The notes below the pieces were generated by a model that saw nothing but the letters and a program-made list of their open reading frames with translations, ran no database searches and had not been told where the DNA came from. Positions 1-6,903 of a stretch of 20,857 bases of DNA are shown here, piece after piece (the stretch's first letter is position 1; every line of letters begins with the position of its first letter). The position numbers were made by a program, and so were the translations under genes. This DNA is from a virus. The stretch covers positions 1 to 20,857 of IMG/VR virus record IMGVR_UViG_3300025687_000419. The stretch is one strand, 5' to 3'.

Positions 1-30
1 AACAGGTTGGGGAAATAGGTTATGGATCAT
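1..30 (-). CDS. Start of a further gene, cut by the window edge
   Basis: An ATG at 30-28 overlaps the TGA stop of the 76-aa gene by 4 nt (ATGA), the same coupling used elsewhere in this operon, and a GGAAG stretch lies a few bases upstream. Only ten codons are visible and they read MIHNLFPQPV. An opening of the type 'NLFPxPV' is, from memory, common in phage-encoded 2-oxoglutarate/Fe(II) oxygenase-like proteins. Ten residues cannot establish that, so the function is left open. The start itself is plausible from its coupling and position. Confidence 0.45.
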   Translation of the reverse strand, partial: MIHNLFPQPV

Positions 31-257
31 TTTCTTCCAGTAAGTTCTTCTATCTGCTCGGGTAGCCAGATCGTGTTTATGGAGTCCTCAAACGCTTGAA
101 TCTTGTCCATGACTTCCCTCACTTCTTCCATGCTTGGTTGCGGTCTTGGGTCATCCCACTTAGTTATGACTGAGTTAGAGATTTCCCACTTAGCACCGGG
201 GCGTAGTAGGTGCATGGCTGTGTCAATGCCAACGAGTCTGTAAATTTTTGTATCCAT
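27..257 (-). CDS. Conserved-looking 76-aa small protein downstream of the adhesin
   Basis: A short, soluble, slightly acidic protein with no signal peptide or membrane segment. It has a patterned core with a WEISN stretch near residue 25 and a WDDPRPQPSMEE stretch near residues 34-45. A helix-like C-terminal half follows (EVMDKIQAFEDSINTIW). It starts 2 nt after the stop of the 539-aa adhesin gene, so it is almost certainly co-translated with it. No good SD is visible, consistent with coupling. Small proteins directly after receptor-binding genes are sometimes fibre chaperones or assembly factors, but nothing in the sequence proves that here. Function unknown. Confidence 0.75.
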   Translation of the reverse strand: MDTKIYRLVGIDTAMHLLRPGAKWEISNSVITKWDDPRPQPSMEEVREVMDKIQAFEDSINTIWLPEQIEELTGRK

Positions 258-259
258 AT

Positions 260-1879
260 CTAAACTGTGTATTTAATAATTACAATGCCAGAGCCGCCTG
301 CTGCTCCGTTAGTGGGTGCTGCGCTAAAGTTTCCACCGCCACCTCCACCACCCGTGTTAGCAGTTCCCGCTGTTATATTGCTATTGTATGGTGCTGTGCC
401 TTGCCCACCCTGGCCGCCTCCGCCTGCACCACCTGTTCCTCCATTTGCAATATTACCGCTCCATCCTCCTCCTCCTCCACCTCCAGCGTAGGTGGTAGAA
501 ATACCAGAAATAGAAGAAGCAGTCCCGTTACCGCCATTACTAGTAGTGCCACTACCGGCTTGACTTGCCCCGCCACCGCCACCAGTCGTGAAACTACCGC
601 TTACCACAGAATTTCCACCATTATTTCCTTGTGATGGATTTACTGACGGAGTATTCCCCGCACCACCTGGAGCAGCGGCGCTTGGTGAATGGCCTCCCCC
701 TCCACCAGAACCTCCAGCAATACCGGCTAGGTTTGGAGCGTCTGACCCTCCACCTCCACCACCTGCCGAGGTGATCGTACTAAACACAGAATTGTTTCCA
801 GAGCCGCCTTTTGTGCCGGGACTCCCCGCAGCTGCGCTGCCGCCAGCACCAACTGTAACTGTGTATGTTGTTCCTGCGGTTACGGCAAATCCCGTTTCAG
901 TCCTAAAACCACCAGCACCTCCCCCACCGCCTACAGCACCGCCGCCACCTCCTGCACCAACCACTAAATACTCCACAGCAGTCACCCCTTCAGGTGCAAC
1001 CCAAGACCCCGATCCTTTGTAGATGTGCGTGACTGTGGTTCCTACTGGTACAAGGTATTTTAGGATGACAATGCCAGAGCCGCCTGCTGCGCCAGTTACA
1101 GACGGAGCAATATTATTATCATGTCCACCGCCTCCACCACCTGTGTTTGCAGTACCCGGAGTTGGAGCAACCGCATTCGTACCTCCGTTCCCACCGCCAC
1201 CAGTTCCCCCTAGGGCAACAACACCAGTTCCCGGGTCGCCATCACCGCCACCACCCCCTCCAGCATAAGGAGTAGTTACGCCAGAAATAGCAGATGTATC
1301 CCCATTTCCGCCAGCACCGGCATTTGTGCTTGCATTTGCGCCCGGAGCACCTGCTCCGCCGCCCCCACCACCGATATAGGCATTTACTCCATTCCCACCA
1401 TTGTTTCCTTGAGATGGGCTTGTAGTAGGAGTATCGCCAGCACCGCCCGGTACGGTTGATGCAGCACCACCACCGCCACCTCCAGACCCACCGGGATTAC
1501 CGGAGGGTACTGCTGCATATGATCCACCGCCACCGCCACCAGCAGAAGTGATGGTCGTAAATGGAGATGGCCCGGCTATTGACGAATTACCGCCGTTACC
1601 GCCACGAACGTTATTAGAACCACCACCACCGCCGCCACCAACAGTTATTGTGTAAGTTGATCCAACGGAAACGGACAGTCCAGTACCAGTACGATAACCT
1701 CCCGCACCGCCACCCCCACCTCCATCATAACCACCACCACCTCCACCCGCAACTAAAAGCCACTCCACCTCTGTAACACCAGTAGGGCATACCCACTCAC
1801 CAGAAGATGTAAAGGTTTGGATGACGGTTACCGACCCCCCATAAGTCATGCCCAAAAGGGCTAAGTGAATACCACTCAT
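260..1879 (-). CDS. Glycine-rich tail-tip adhesin with two tandem domains
   Basis: A 539-aa protein made almost wholly of two copies of one glycine-rich domain, about residues 17-275 and 282-539. Each copy opens with a beta element (SSGEWVCPTGVTEVEW; GSGSWVAPEGVTAVEY). It continues through many runs of 5-7 glycines separated by short loops with shared landmarks (TSAGGGGGG, SQGNNGGN, TANTGGGGGG) and closes with AAGGSGIVI followed by K-Y. This layout matches the glycine-rich domain of phage receptor-binding proteins, where poly-glycine II helices form a sandwich and the variable loops contact the host receptor (known for T-even-type gp38 adhesins). The ATG overlaps the upstream stop by 4 nt (ATGA). 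It follows two fibre genes, so the likely role is host recognition at the fibre tip. The antisense strand is open and proline-rich for that reason only. Confidence 0.85.
   Translation of the reverse strand: MSGIHLALLGMTYGGSVTVIQTFTSSGEWVCPTGVTEVEWLLVAGGGGGGYDGGGGGGAGGYRTGTGLSVSVGSTYTITVGGGGGGGSNNVRGGNGGNSSIAGPSPFTTITSAGGGGGGSYAAVPSGNPGGSGGGGGGAASTVPGGAGDTPTTSPSQGNNGGNGVNAYIGGGGGGAGAPGANASTNAGAGGNGDTSAISGVTTPYAGGGGGGDGDPGTGVVALGGTGGGGNGGTNAVAPTPGTANTGGGGGGHDNNIAPSVTGAAGGSGIVILKYLVPVGTTVTHIYKGSGSWVAPEGVTAVEYLVVGAGGGGGAVGGGGGAGGFRTETGFAVTAGTTYTVTVGAGGSAAAGSPGTKGGSGNNSVFSTITSAGGGGGGSDAPNLAGIAGGSGGGGGHSPSAAAPGGAGNTPSVNPSQGNNGGNSVVSGSFTTGGGGGASQAGSGTTSNGGNGTASSISGISTTYAGGGGGGGWSGNIANGGTGGAGGGGQGGQGTAPYNSNITAGTANTGGGGGGGNFSAAPTNGAAGGSGIVIIKYTV
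263..1036 (-). repeat. Glycine-rich adhesin domain, copy 2
   Basis: This stretch encodes residues 282-539 of the adhesin, the second copy of the domain. A linker of about six residues separates it from copy 1. The glycine framework is conserved while loop sequences and lengths differ, as expected if the loops carry binding specificity. Confidence 0.8.
1055..1831 (-). repeat. Glycine-rich adhesin domain, copy 1
   Basis: This stretch encodes residues 17-275 of the adhesin. It aligns over its full length with the second copy: the same opening beta strands, the same order of glycine runs and the same AAGGSGIVI closing motif. Loops between glycine runs differ, for example YAAVPSGNPG here against DAPNLAGIAG in copy 2. 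The copies look like an old in-frame duplication with divergence concentrated in loops. Confidence 0.8.
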
Positions 1880-2595
1880 GCTAAGTTACCTGTAATAACT
1901 ACTGTTGTCGTATCAATGAAAAGAATAGTGACTACACCCCTTGTGGTAATACTAAATCCTGTAGCAGAAATGTTTGTGTCTGTACCGCCCTCATAAACAG
2001 TAGTAATTGCAGAGCAAGTACAAGCAATACTAGCCGAGGTATTATTAAAAACACTAATTGCATCACCAGCCGCAAATACTGAGGCTGGTATAACAATGGT
2101 GCCGGAAGCACCAAGCTCAACAAACTTGCCTACATCCCCAGCAACAAGGGTGTAGCTTGCTGTTTTAGTACCTGATGAAGGAATGTTTTTAAAGCCAACG
2201 GGATTGGTTCCATCAGCCGTACAAGAAGACAGGGTTCCAGAAGAAGGTGTTCCAAGAGCACCATCAAACAGGACAACGGCCCCTGCTGATCCAGTGTTTA
2301 CACCTAACGCGGTTTGGACACCCGTTCCTAAAACGGCAGCCTTGATGAGCTTTCCTGTTGTGCCATCAAAGGCAACAATCGCATTGTCTGTTGCGGATCC
2401 CGGTCCAACCACATCGCCTGCAGATCCAGCCGCAGAGGCAAGCAATGTAACTACGCCCGAGTCGTTCTCGCAGTAGAGTTTCATGTCAGCGATGTTGACC
2501 GCTAACTCACCGGGTGCAAGATTTGCGTTACTCGGTACCGCGGCACCAGTCGTTGAGTGATAAAGAATGATTGGGGTTGCGCCTGAAGCCGCCAT
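1876..2595 (-). CDS. Tail-fibre-like protein, 239 aa
   Basis: The N-terminal segment (about residues 5-40) has the pattern ILYHSTT..VP...LAPGELAVN.AD.KLY followed by a G-V-V-T-L-L strand, common at the start of phage fibre and appendage proteins. The middle contains GDVVGPGSATDNAIVAFDGTTGKLI, a typical fibre repeat phrase. The C-terminal part is a predicted beta-rich region (TASYTLVAGDVGKFVELG ... TTRGVVTILFIDTTTVVITG) resembling trimeric fibre ends. I chose the ATG at 2595 over the upstream start at 2634 because a TTAGGAGA SD sits seven bases before it, and the upstream start would overlap the 604-aa gene by 29 nt. The stop overlaps the adhesin start. Probable partner of the neighbouring fibre and adhesin. 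Confidence 0.75.
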   Translation of the reverse strand: MAASGATPIILYHSTTGAAVPSNANLAPGELAVNIADMKLYCENDSGVVTLLASAAGSAGDVVGPGSATDNAIVAFDGTTGKLIKAAVLGTGVQTALGVNTGSAGAVVLFDGALGTPSSGTLSSCTADGTNPVGFKNIPSSGTKTASYTLVAGDVGKFVELGASGTIVIPASVFAAGDAISVFNNTSASIACTCSAITTVYEGGTDTNISATGFSITTRGVVTILFIDTTTVVITGNLA

Positions 2596-2605
2596 TTTAA
2601 ATCTC

Positions 2606-4420
2606 CTAAGTAAATGTTCCGCCGTCAACTGCACCCCACTCAGGTGCAGAGGCTCCGGCTTTTAAGACTTGTCCCTGAGTACCCAGTCCAAGCGCAGAGA
2701 GTGCGGTGCCTGTGGCGTAGTACAAAAGATCACCTGCCGTATAACTCGTTAACCCGGTGCCGCCATTGGATGTAATTAACGTTCCTGCAAGCGTCAGTGT
2801 TCCTGAGGTCGTAATAGGACCGCCCGAGAAGCTCAGCCCCGTTGTACCACCTGAGGCGTCTACCGAGGTTACCGTGCCATTGTTGGTTGCCGCAATAGTG
2901 ATCGAGCCGGTTCCATTGGTAATTGATATCCCGGTGTCTGCAGTCAACGTGGCTTTGGTGAGTGTGTTACCGGTGGAGTTCCCAATTAGCAACTCGCCGT
3001 CCGTGTACGAGGTCTGACCTGTACCACCATTGGCTACCGCAAGGGTCCCGGCAAGCGTAATGGTCCCCGATGTCGTGATGGGTCCACCGCTTGTCGTAAG
3101 CCCCGTCGTGCCTCCAGAAACATCAACAGAGGTCACTGTACCCAGTGGGTTGGATGACCATTGGAAAGCGCTTCCTGACCACTCAAGGTAGGTGCTTGCA
3201 ACCGTAGGTGCCGTGATGAATGAGGTTGTTCCCGAGGCGGTGTTAAACACAATCTGATTCGCACCACCACCTGCAACATTGGTTGCGGTGTTGACCGAAA
3301 TACCTGCAGGATCGCTCCACTGAGGAGCCGTACCGGTGGATGTCAAAATAAAAGTTGACGCACCGATGGCAAGTTTAGTAAACGCTGTACCTGTGGCGTA
3401 GTAGGTGATGTCACCTGCGGTATAGCTTGAAAGTCCCGTTCCGCCGTTGGTCGTAATTAGGGTTCCAGCCATCGTGATCGTGCCGGCGCTTGTGATTGGA
3501 CCACCGGAGTACGTTAAACCGGTTGTACCGCCTGACACATCAATTGAGGTGACCGTTCCAAGAGGATTGGCTGACCACTGAAATGCACTTCCAGACCATT
3601 CTAAAAAGGTATTGGCTACCGTAGGCGCAGAAATAAATGTCGTTGAGCTTGGTCCGTTTTGGACGAGAATTTGGTTGGCAAGTCCACCGCCGATGTTGTT
3701 CGCAATGGATGCGCCTGCAGAAAGGTTTGCCCACATTGACCCGGTGTAGTACTCCATAAAGCCTGAGTCTGAGTTAAAACGCACCTGCCCTGCCGTGCCT
3801 CCAGGTCGCTCTGCCGTTGTACCACCGGGCATTAAAACTGCGCCTGTGCCGGGTAGCGTTGGATTGCTTGCAATCGAAATGGTGGGGTTGCTTGGTCCGG
3901 TGCCGTTAGCCACATCAATCTGATTGGCCGTGCCAACCAACGTAAGACCCGTAACTGTGCTTCCGTTTAGTCCGAGGATGCCAACGCCACTTAGACCAGC
4001 AAGCGCTCCAACCGGTCCGGTAAGGCTGATCGAAGGATTGCCAGATACGCCGTCGCCGTTGGTGATCTGCACACCTGCCGTGCCAGCCACTATTTGCCTG
4101 CCTGTGACGCTACCGCCCGTCTTGGCAATCAACCCTGAGTTAGACGCCTCTAGACTGCCTGAGACGCCATTTAACGTAATTTCAATGTTGCTCTGAGCAC
4201 CACCGTCCACTAGACCAACACCAGTTGAACCGGACAGAGAGCGCGAGTTCGGCAGCGTTGGTTCTTGATTAACGGTAATAAACGTCTGATTCTGCGAGGG
4301 CGACGCAGAGATGGCCGCAGTCGTGGTCTGAACAGTCTGCCCGTTCTGAACAATGGGGACCAGTTCCTGACCGGTAATTGCGCCTGCTTGCGGTAGTTGG
4401 GTAATCGTTACGTTTGCCAT
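2606..4420 (-). CDS. Long tail fibre protein with internal repeats, 604 aa
   Basis: A Ser/Thr/Gly-rich protein without cysteine or membrane segments. The opening (ANVTITQLPQAGAITGQELVPIVQNGQTVQTT) is the usual N-terminal attachment-type start of phage fibres. From residue about 241 it consists of repeats: LEWSGSAFQWSxNPLGTVTS, then DVSGGTTGL and SGGPITxxGTxTxAGTL, then NGGTGxxSYTxGD. The last repeat ends with LGTQGQVLKAGASAPEWG, a common fibre phrase. Such repeats form beta-structured trimeric shafts. It starts immediately after the zinc-ribbon gene stop, and its TAG stop overlaps the SD of the next fibre gene. Expected role: host-contacting fibre or its shaft, with the 239-aa and 539-aa proteins as distal parts. 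The exact trimer architecture is inferred. Confidence 0.85.
   Translation of the reverse strand: MANVTITQLPQAGAITGQELVPIVQNGQTVQTTTAAISASPSQNQTFITVNQEPTLPNSRSLSGSTGVGLVDGGAQSNIEITLNGVSGSLEASNSGLIAKTGGSVTGRQIVAGTAGVQITNGDGVSGNPSISLTGPVGALAGLSGVGILGLNGSTVTGLTLVGTANQIDVANGTGPSNPTISIASNPTLPGTGAVLMPGGTTAERPGGTAGQVRFNSDSGFMEYYTGSMWANLSAGASIANNIGGGLANQILVQNGPSSTTFISAPTVANTFLEWSGSAFQWSANPLGTVTSIDVSGGTTGLTYSGGPITSAGTITMAGTLITTNGGTGLSSYTAGDITYYATGTAFTKLAIGASTFILTSTGTAPQWSDPAGISVNTATNVAGGGANQIVFNTASGTTSFITAPTVASTYLEWSGSAFQWSSNPLGTVTSVDVSGGTTGLTTSGGPITTSGTITLAGTLAVANGGTGQTSYTDGELLIGNSTGNTLTKATLTADTGISITNGTGSITIAATNNGTVTSVDASGGTTGLSFSGGPITTSGTLTLAGTLITSNGGTGLTSYTAGDLLYYATGTALSALGLGTQGQVLKAGASAPEWGAVDGGTFT
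2729..2878 (-). repeat. Fibre repeat unit 3 (residues 515-564)
   Basis: Third unit, GTVTSVDASGGTTGL through SYTAGD. It lacks the upstream LEWSGSAFQW extension and is preceded instead by a GISITNGTGSITIAATNN segment. Confidence 0.72.
2993..3142 (-). repeat. Fibre repeat unit 2 (residues 427-476)
   Basis: Second about 50-residue unit, GTVTSVDVSGGTTGL through SYTDGE. It carries the longer upstream extension (FITAPTVASTYLEWSGSAFQ), shared with unit 1 at 3560-3637. Confidence 0.75.
3410..3559 (-). repeat. Fibre repeat unit 1 (residues 288-337)
   Basis: First of three about 50-residue units beginning GTVTSIDVSGGTTGL and ending SYTAGD. Together with the preceding about 26 residues (FISAPTVANTFLEWSGSAFQ...) it forms a longer unit that recurs once at residues 401-476. 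The repeats are stronger at protein level than at DNA level, so they are old. Confidence 0.75.
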
Positions 4421-4756
4421 TTAGACCTCAATGCCATCAAGGTTCCCGTTGTCGCTGGGATTGTCATTATTTTGCTGGGTGGAGATCACAAATTCATTAT
4501 CTCCCGTCGTGATTAAGTTATTGTCATCCACCGCAATACTCAAGTCAGGTCGAGGAAACCGAATCGTTATCTTTTCCGTCTTTCTTGCGGGTAAACGATA
4601 GGGATCAAACTGATCCGCGCACCCTTGGTTGCAGACTCTTAGCCCCGGAAAGTTGGGGTCGTTCCTCATCACCGAGTAGGCACGCTTCATCTTGCACCGA
4701 TCACAAATCGCAATCGAGAGCGATGACATCCCGGTGGTATTAAGAAAGATCGGCAT
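4421..4756 (-). CDS. Small zinc-ribbon-like protein, 111 aa
   Basis: Four cysteines in two knuckles, C18-x2-C21 and C42-x3-C46, lie in a compact N-terminal region (ICDRCKMKRAYSVM ... GLRVCNQGCADQFDPYRLP). This predicts a single metal-binding ribbon. The segment after it is basic and ends in a strand (KITIRFPRPDL). The last about 35 residues are Asn/Asp-rich and probably disordered. The ATG overlaps the adaptor stop by 1 nt (TAATG), and the fibre gene follows directly. Position between neck adaptor and fibre suggests a structural or assembly role in the neck or tail, but DNA or RNA binding is also possible. Function not recognised. Confidence 0.72.
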   Translation of the reverse strand: MPIFLNTTGMSSLSIAICDRCKMKRAYSVMRNDPNFPGLRVCNQGCADQFDPYRLPARKTEKITIRFPRPDLSIAVDDNNLITTGDNEFVISTQQNNDNPSDNGNLDGIEV

Positions 4757-5817
4757 TATCTTGTGTACACGCCAATGTTCGGCGCAAAGTAGATGGGCGA
4801 CTTGTCGCGCTCTTCCTGCTCGGCTTGATGCAGGTACTTTTCGGCCTGTTGCTCGAGGTACTGAATCCTCGTAACATCCACGCCGGGCAACTCCAAAGCC
4901 ATTCGGTGAGAAAGCATCATCAAGACGGCTTCGTACCAGCGACCAGGCACCGCAATCTCGTTCGTTAACGCCCCGACATCCTCGATCTGCCGTGAGTACC
5001 AGACCGTCATCTGTACGAACGTATCAGACGGTACCGGCCATAAGTACATGGAAGGTTGCGGAATTGTGCGATCAAACCAGTACTGAAACGGTTGATTGGC
5101 AGTAAAGTTCTTGTTCGGCAGGTTCGTGTAGTCGTCACGGTTGAGCCTCGCCATAGTGATTTCGGTGGAGTTGTTGCCAAAGAAAAGCTCACGCAAGGAA
5201 AGCGTAGTGCCGCCTGTGGCTCGGATACGGTAATACTGCGCCGTTACGCCGGGGTCGATGTCATGCCAGATCCACTCGTTATCCACCCAGACTTCTGCGC
5301 CTGGACTGTAAAGCGTCTGCCATGTCGAGCCGTCATAACTGTACTCGTAGACCACCGTGTTGTTGCCGCTTACCGCAGGCAGAATGCCGATTGATCCAAT
5401 GTAGATAGGGTTGTTCGTGCCGTAATTGACTGAGATATTACCGTTCGTCGATGTCTGGGTGCAGACCGTATCAATGTCGCCGTCAAAGGCATTGGCCACG
5501 TTACCGCCTGCTGATGTAGCGTAGTCACCCGTTGGGCGGTTCATGCGCCGATAAAGTGCCTGCAGAACGTCATTGGACCCTGCCGGTAGTGTGTAGATGT
5601 ACTGGTTCTCTTTAAGACCGAAGACCTTCTTGTCGATCGCAAAGTACTGAATGCCGATATTGATCAGCGTCGATAAGAGGATGTGAAGCGAGGATCGAGC
5701 GGTTGCGACCTGCTCAGAGGTCAGTTCCTCGGCCAGCTTACCTGCTCTGCGAGCGCCCTTATCAATAAACTCTTGGACGTTAATTACGGTCGTGCCGTAG
5801 GTTCCTGAAGTTGCCAT
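4756..5817 (-). CDS. gp4-like head-to-tail adaptor with inserted discoidin-like domain
   Basis: A 353-aa protein. Residues 1-95 and 218-353 together resemble the P22 gp4 / T7 gp11-type neck adaptors: an N-terminal helical bundle (INVQEFIDKGARRAGKLAEE ... SSLHILLSTLIN) with an IYTLPAGSNDVLQALYRRMN strand-helix region. Later come MARLNRDDYTNLPNK, PSMYLWPVP and a C-terminal helical part (RWYEAVLMMLSHRMALELPG). These proteins attach below the portal and retain packaged DNA. Between them, residues about 98-215 form a separate beta-rich domain (ANAFDGDIDTVCTQ ... YEYSYDGSTWQTLY ... YYRIRATGG...LSLRELFFG), the signature of an F5/8 type C (discoidin, galactose-binding-like) fold. The start is immediately after the TAA of the 83-aa gene (TAAATG). 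Confidence 0.82.
   Translation of the reverse strand: MATSGTYGTTVINVQEFIDKGARRAGKLAEELTSEQVATARSSLHILLSTLINIGIQYFAIDKKVFGLKENQYIYTLPAGSNDVLQALYRRMNRPTGDYATSAGGNVANAFDGDIDTVCTQTSTNGNISVNYGTNNPIYIGSIGILPAVSGNNTVVYEYSYDGSTWQTLYSPGAEVWVDNEWIWHDIDPGVTAQYYRIRATGGTTLSLRELFFGNNSTEITMARLNRDDYTNLPNKNFTANQPFQYWFDRTIPQPSMYLWPVPSDTFVQMTVWYSRQIEDVGALTNEIAVPGRWYEAVLMMLSHRMALELPGVDVTRIQYLEQQAEKYLHQAEQEERDKSPIYFAPNIGVYTR
5173..5526 (-). other. F5/8 type C (discoidin)-like domain within the adaptor
   Basis: Residues about 98-215 of the adaptor. Diagnostic elements are A-N-A-F-D-G-D-x-D-T at the start, the YEYSYDGSTW strand-turn, and the closing RIRATGG...SLRELFFG. Such domains usually bind glycans or other surface ligands. 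Here it interrupts a neck protein rather than ending a fibre. Confidence 0.72.
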
Positions 5818-6069
5818 TTACCACCCCGGACAGTTCCAACGTTTCATTGATGCTCGGGCGCGGCTTCCTTTCTCGCTTTTCTCAGCGACAGGACCCATGC
5901 GAGCGCAGAACGAATCCCTTCGCTTGCCACCCTGAGGTTGCGGAGCTTTAAGATCCGATCCCGTCTCTCGGTTGTACTTGGCTCGACCTTTAGAGGTCAG
6001 TCCAGCACCCTGAGAGGCAGGTAACTTCTCGCCTCGACCAATGGCAAGACTCACGCCACCCTTTGCCAT
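5818..6069 (-). CDS. Short basic virion-associated protein, 83 aa
   Basis: A strongly basic protein that begins MAKGG, the KGG box seen in several other products here. Recognisable stretches are RGEKLPASQGAGLTSKGRAKYN (about residues 12-33), SDLKAPQPQGGKRRDSFCARM (38-58) and the tryptophan-containing end ASMKRWNCPGW. I have the impression that this pattern recurs as a stand-alone small protein in many aquatic phages, without assigned function. It lies 2 nt after the 262-aa gene and abuts the adaptor gene. Two cysteines (C55, C80) are far apart and do not make an obvious metal site. A nucleic-acid-binding or internal virion role would fit the charge but is inference. Confidence 0.75.
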   Translation of the reverse strand: MAKGGVSLAIGRGEKLPASQGAGLTSKGRAKYNRETGSDLKAPQPQGGKRRDSFCARMGPVAEKSEKGSRARASMKRWNCPGW

Positions 6070-6071
6070 GC

Positions 6072-6860
6072 CTAAACGCCACCATTGTTTTTGATGTACA
6101 TCCCTTCAAACGAAGCCGTGACGAAGAAATTTGTTCCAGAAAGAGCTATGGCACGCGCTTCAATGTCCGACTTCTCTGGGATCGCTAGGGGTATCTCCCA
6201 ATCGTAGCGGAAAACATTGGAATTCACCGTAAGGTCTGCGGTGTTTCTGAATACACCACCAAAAGGCCTGAAGAGAAATTTTCCTAAGACATACTGAGAA
6301 ACGTTATTGGATGCCGCTGAAAACGTACCGCCAGTAATGTAAAGCGTGTAACCGGCTGGAACGGTCCATAACGCCATCTGGGTTTGATTCTCGCCAGTAG
6401 GAATGGCCGCATAAACAGTTGTCGGCACGCCTGAGGTTACCGTGCCGGTTCCAACATAGATCGTGCCTGCCGCGGTACCACCCGATCCTGCAGTGGCCAC
6501 AAAAGCGCGGAATACACGAATAAACGTGGTGGTCGTCAGAACCTCGGTTTGGCCGTCAAGCTCCACCGTCTCGCTGACCTCGTCGTAATTCTCATCAAGC
6601 CCAGACACGACAACCGTGCGAGCACCTGTGCCTGCCGCGTCATCATTGGCGTCAGAACTGGAGACCTTCATGACGATCGCCGCAGCAGGATAAGCGTAGA
6701 GACCACCCTCGCTCCAAATGGTCTCAATTGAGCCATTGATGTCGGAGTTATTACCAAACTTAAATACTGTTTTGTGACCCTGAATTTGATTCCGCGCAAC
6801 TTGAAGCTCAAACGGCTCCGTTCGCCCTTCTCGCGTAATCGATGAAAGTGTGGTCGTCAT
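6072..6860 (-). CDS. Beta-rich virion structural protein, 262 aa
   Basis: No motif identifies the family with certainty. The protein is Thr/Val/Gly-rich and predicted all-beta. Its central segment is TVVVSGLDENYDEVSETVELDGQTEVLTTT, and the C-terminal part includes LGKFLFRPFGGVFRNTADLTVN and PEKSDIEARAIALSGTNFFVTASFEGMYI. Such composition is typical of phage structural proteins of head vertex, neck or tail. A GGAG SD lies before the ATG. It is preceded by a stable hairpin in the 43-nt gap and followed closely by the 83-aa gene and adaptor. I infer a virion component, possibly of the neck, head decoration or tail. Confidence 0.7.
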   Translation of the reverse strand: MTTTLSSITREGRTEPFELQVARNQIQGHKTVFKFGNNSDINGSIETIWSEGGLYAYPAAAIVMKVSSSDANDDAAGTGARTVVVSGLDENYDEVSETVELDGQTEVLTTTTFIRVFRAFVATAGSGGTAAGTIYVGTGTVTSGVPTTVYAAIPTGENQTQMALWTVPAGYTLYITGGTFSAASNNVSQYVLGKFLFRPFGGVFRNTADLTVNSNVFRYDWEIPLAIPEKSDIEARAIALSGTNFFVTASFEGMYIKNNGGV

Positions 6861-6881
6861 AAAAAATCTCCAAAGAAAGTA

Positions 6882-6895
6882 GGGGCCGAAGCCCC
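6882..6895 (-). terminator. UUCG-capped RNA hairpin between genes
   Basis: In the transcribed sense the sequence reads GGGGC-TTCG-GCCCC: a 5-bp GC stem, extendable by a G-U pair, closed by a C(UUCG)G tetraloop, the most stable common loop. It is followed by TACTTTCTTT, only a weak U tract, and then by the SD of the 262-aa gene. It is one of the longest intergenic gaps in the window (43 nt). It could be a partial terminator or attenuator that lowers expression after the capsid block, or a 3' end stabiliser after RNA processing. Confidence 0.5.
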
Positions 6896-6903
6896 CACCC
6901 TAT

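Noticed and set aside
248-1268. Plus-strand proline-rich open frames opposite the adhesin
   Set aside because: They are the antisense of GGN glycine codons (CCN prolines). They have no SD and no plausible protein composition, and the minus-strand frame explains the region fully.
2596-2634. Longer N-terminus for the 239-aa fibre protein starting at 2634
   Set aside because: It would overlap the 604-aa gene by 29 nt without an SD; the ATG at 2595 has TTAGGAGA at proper distance and a typical fibre start.
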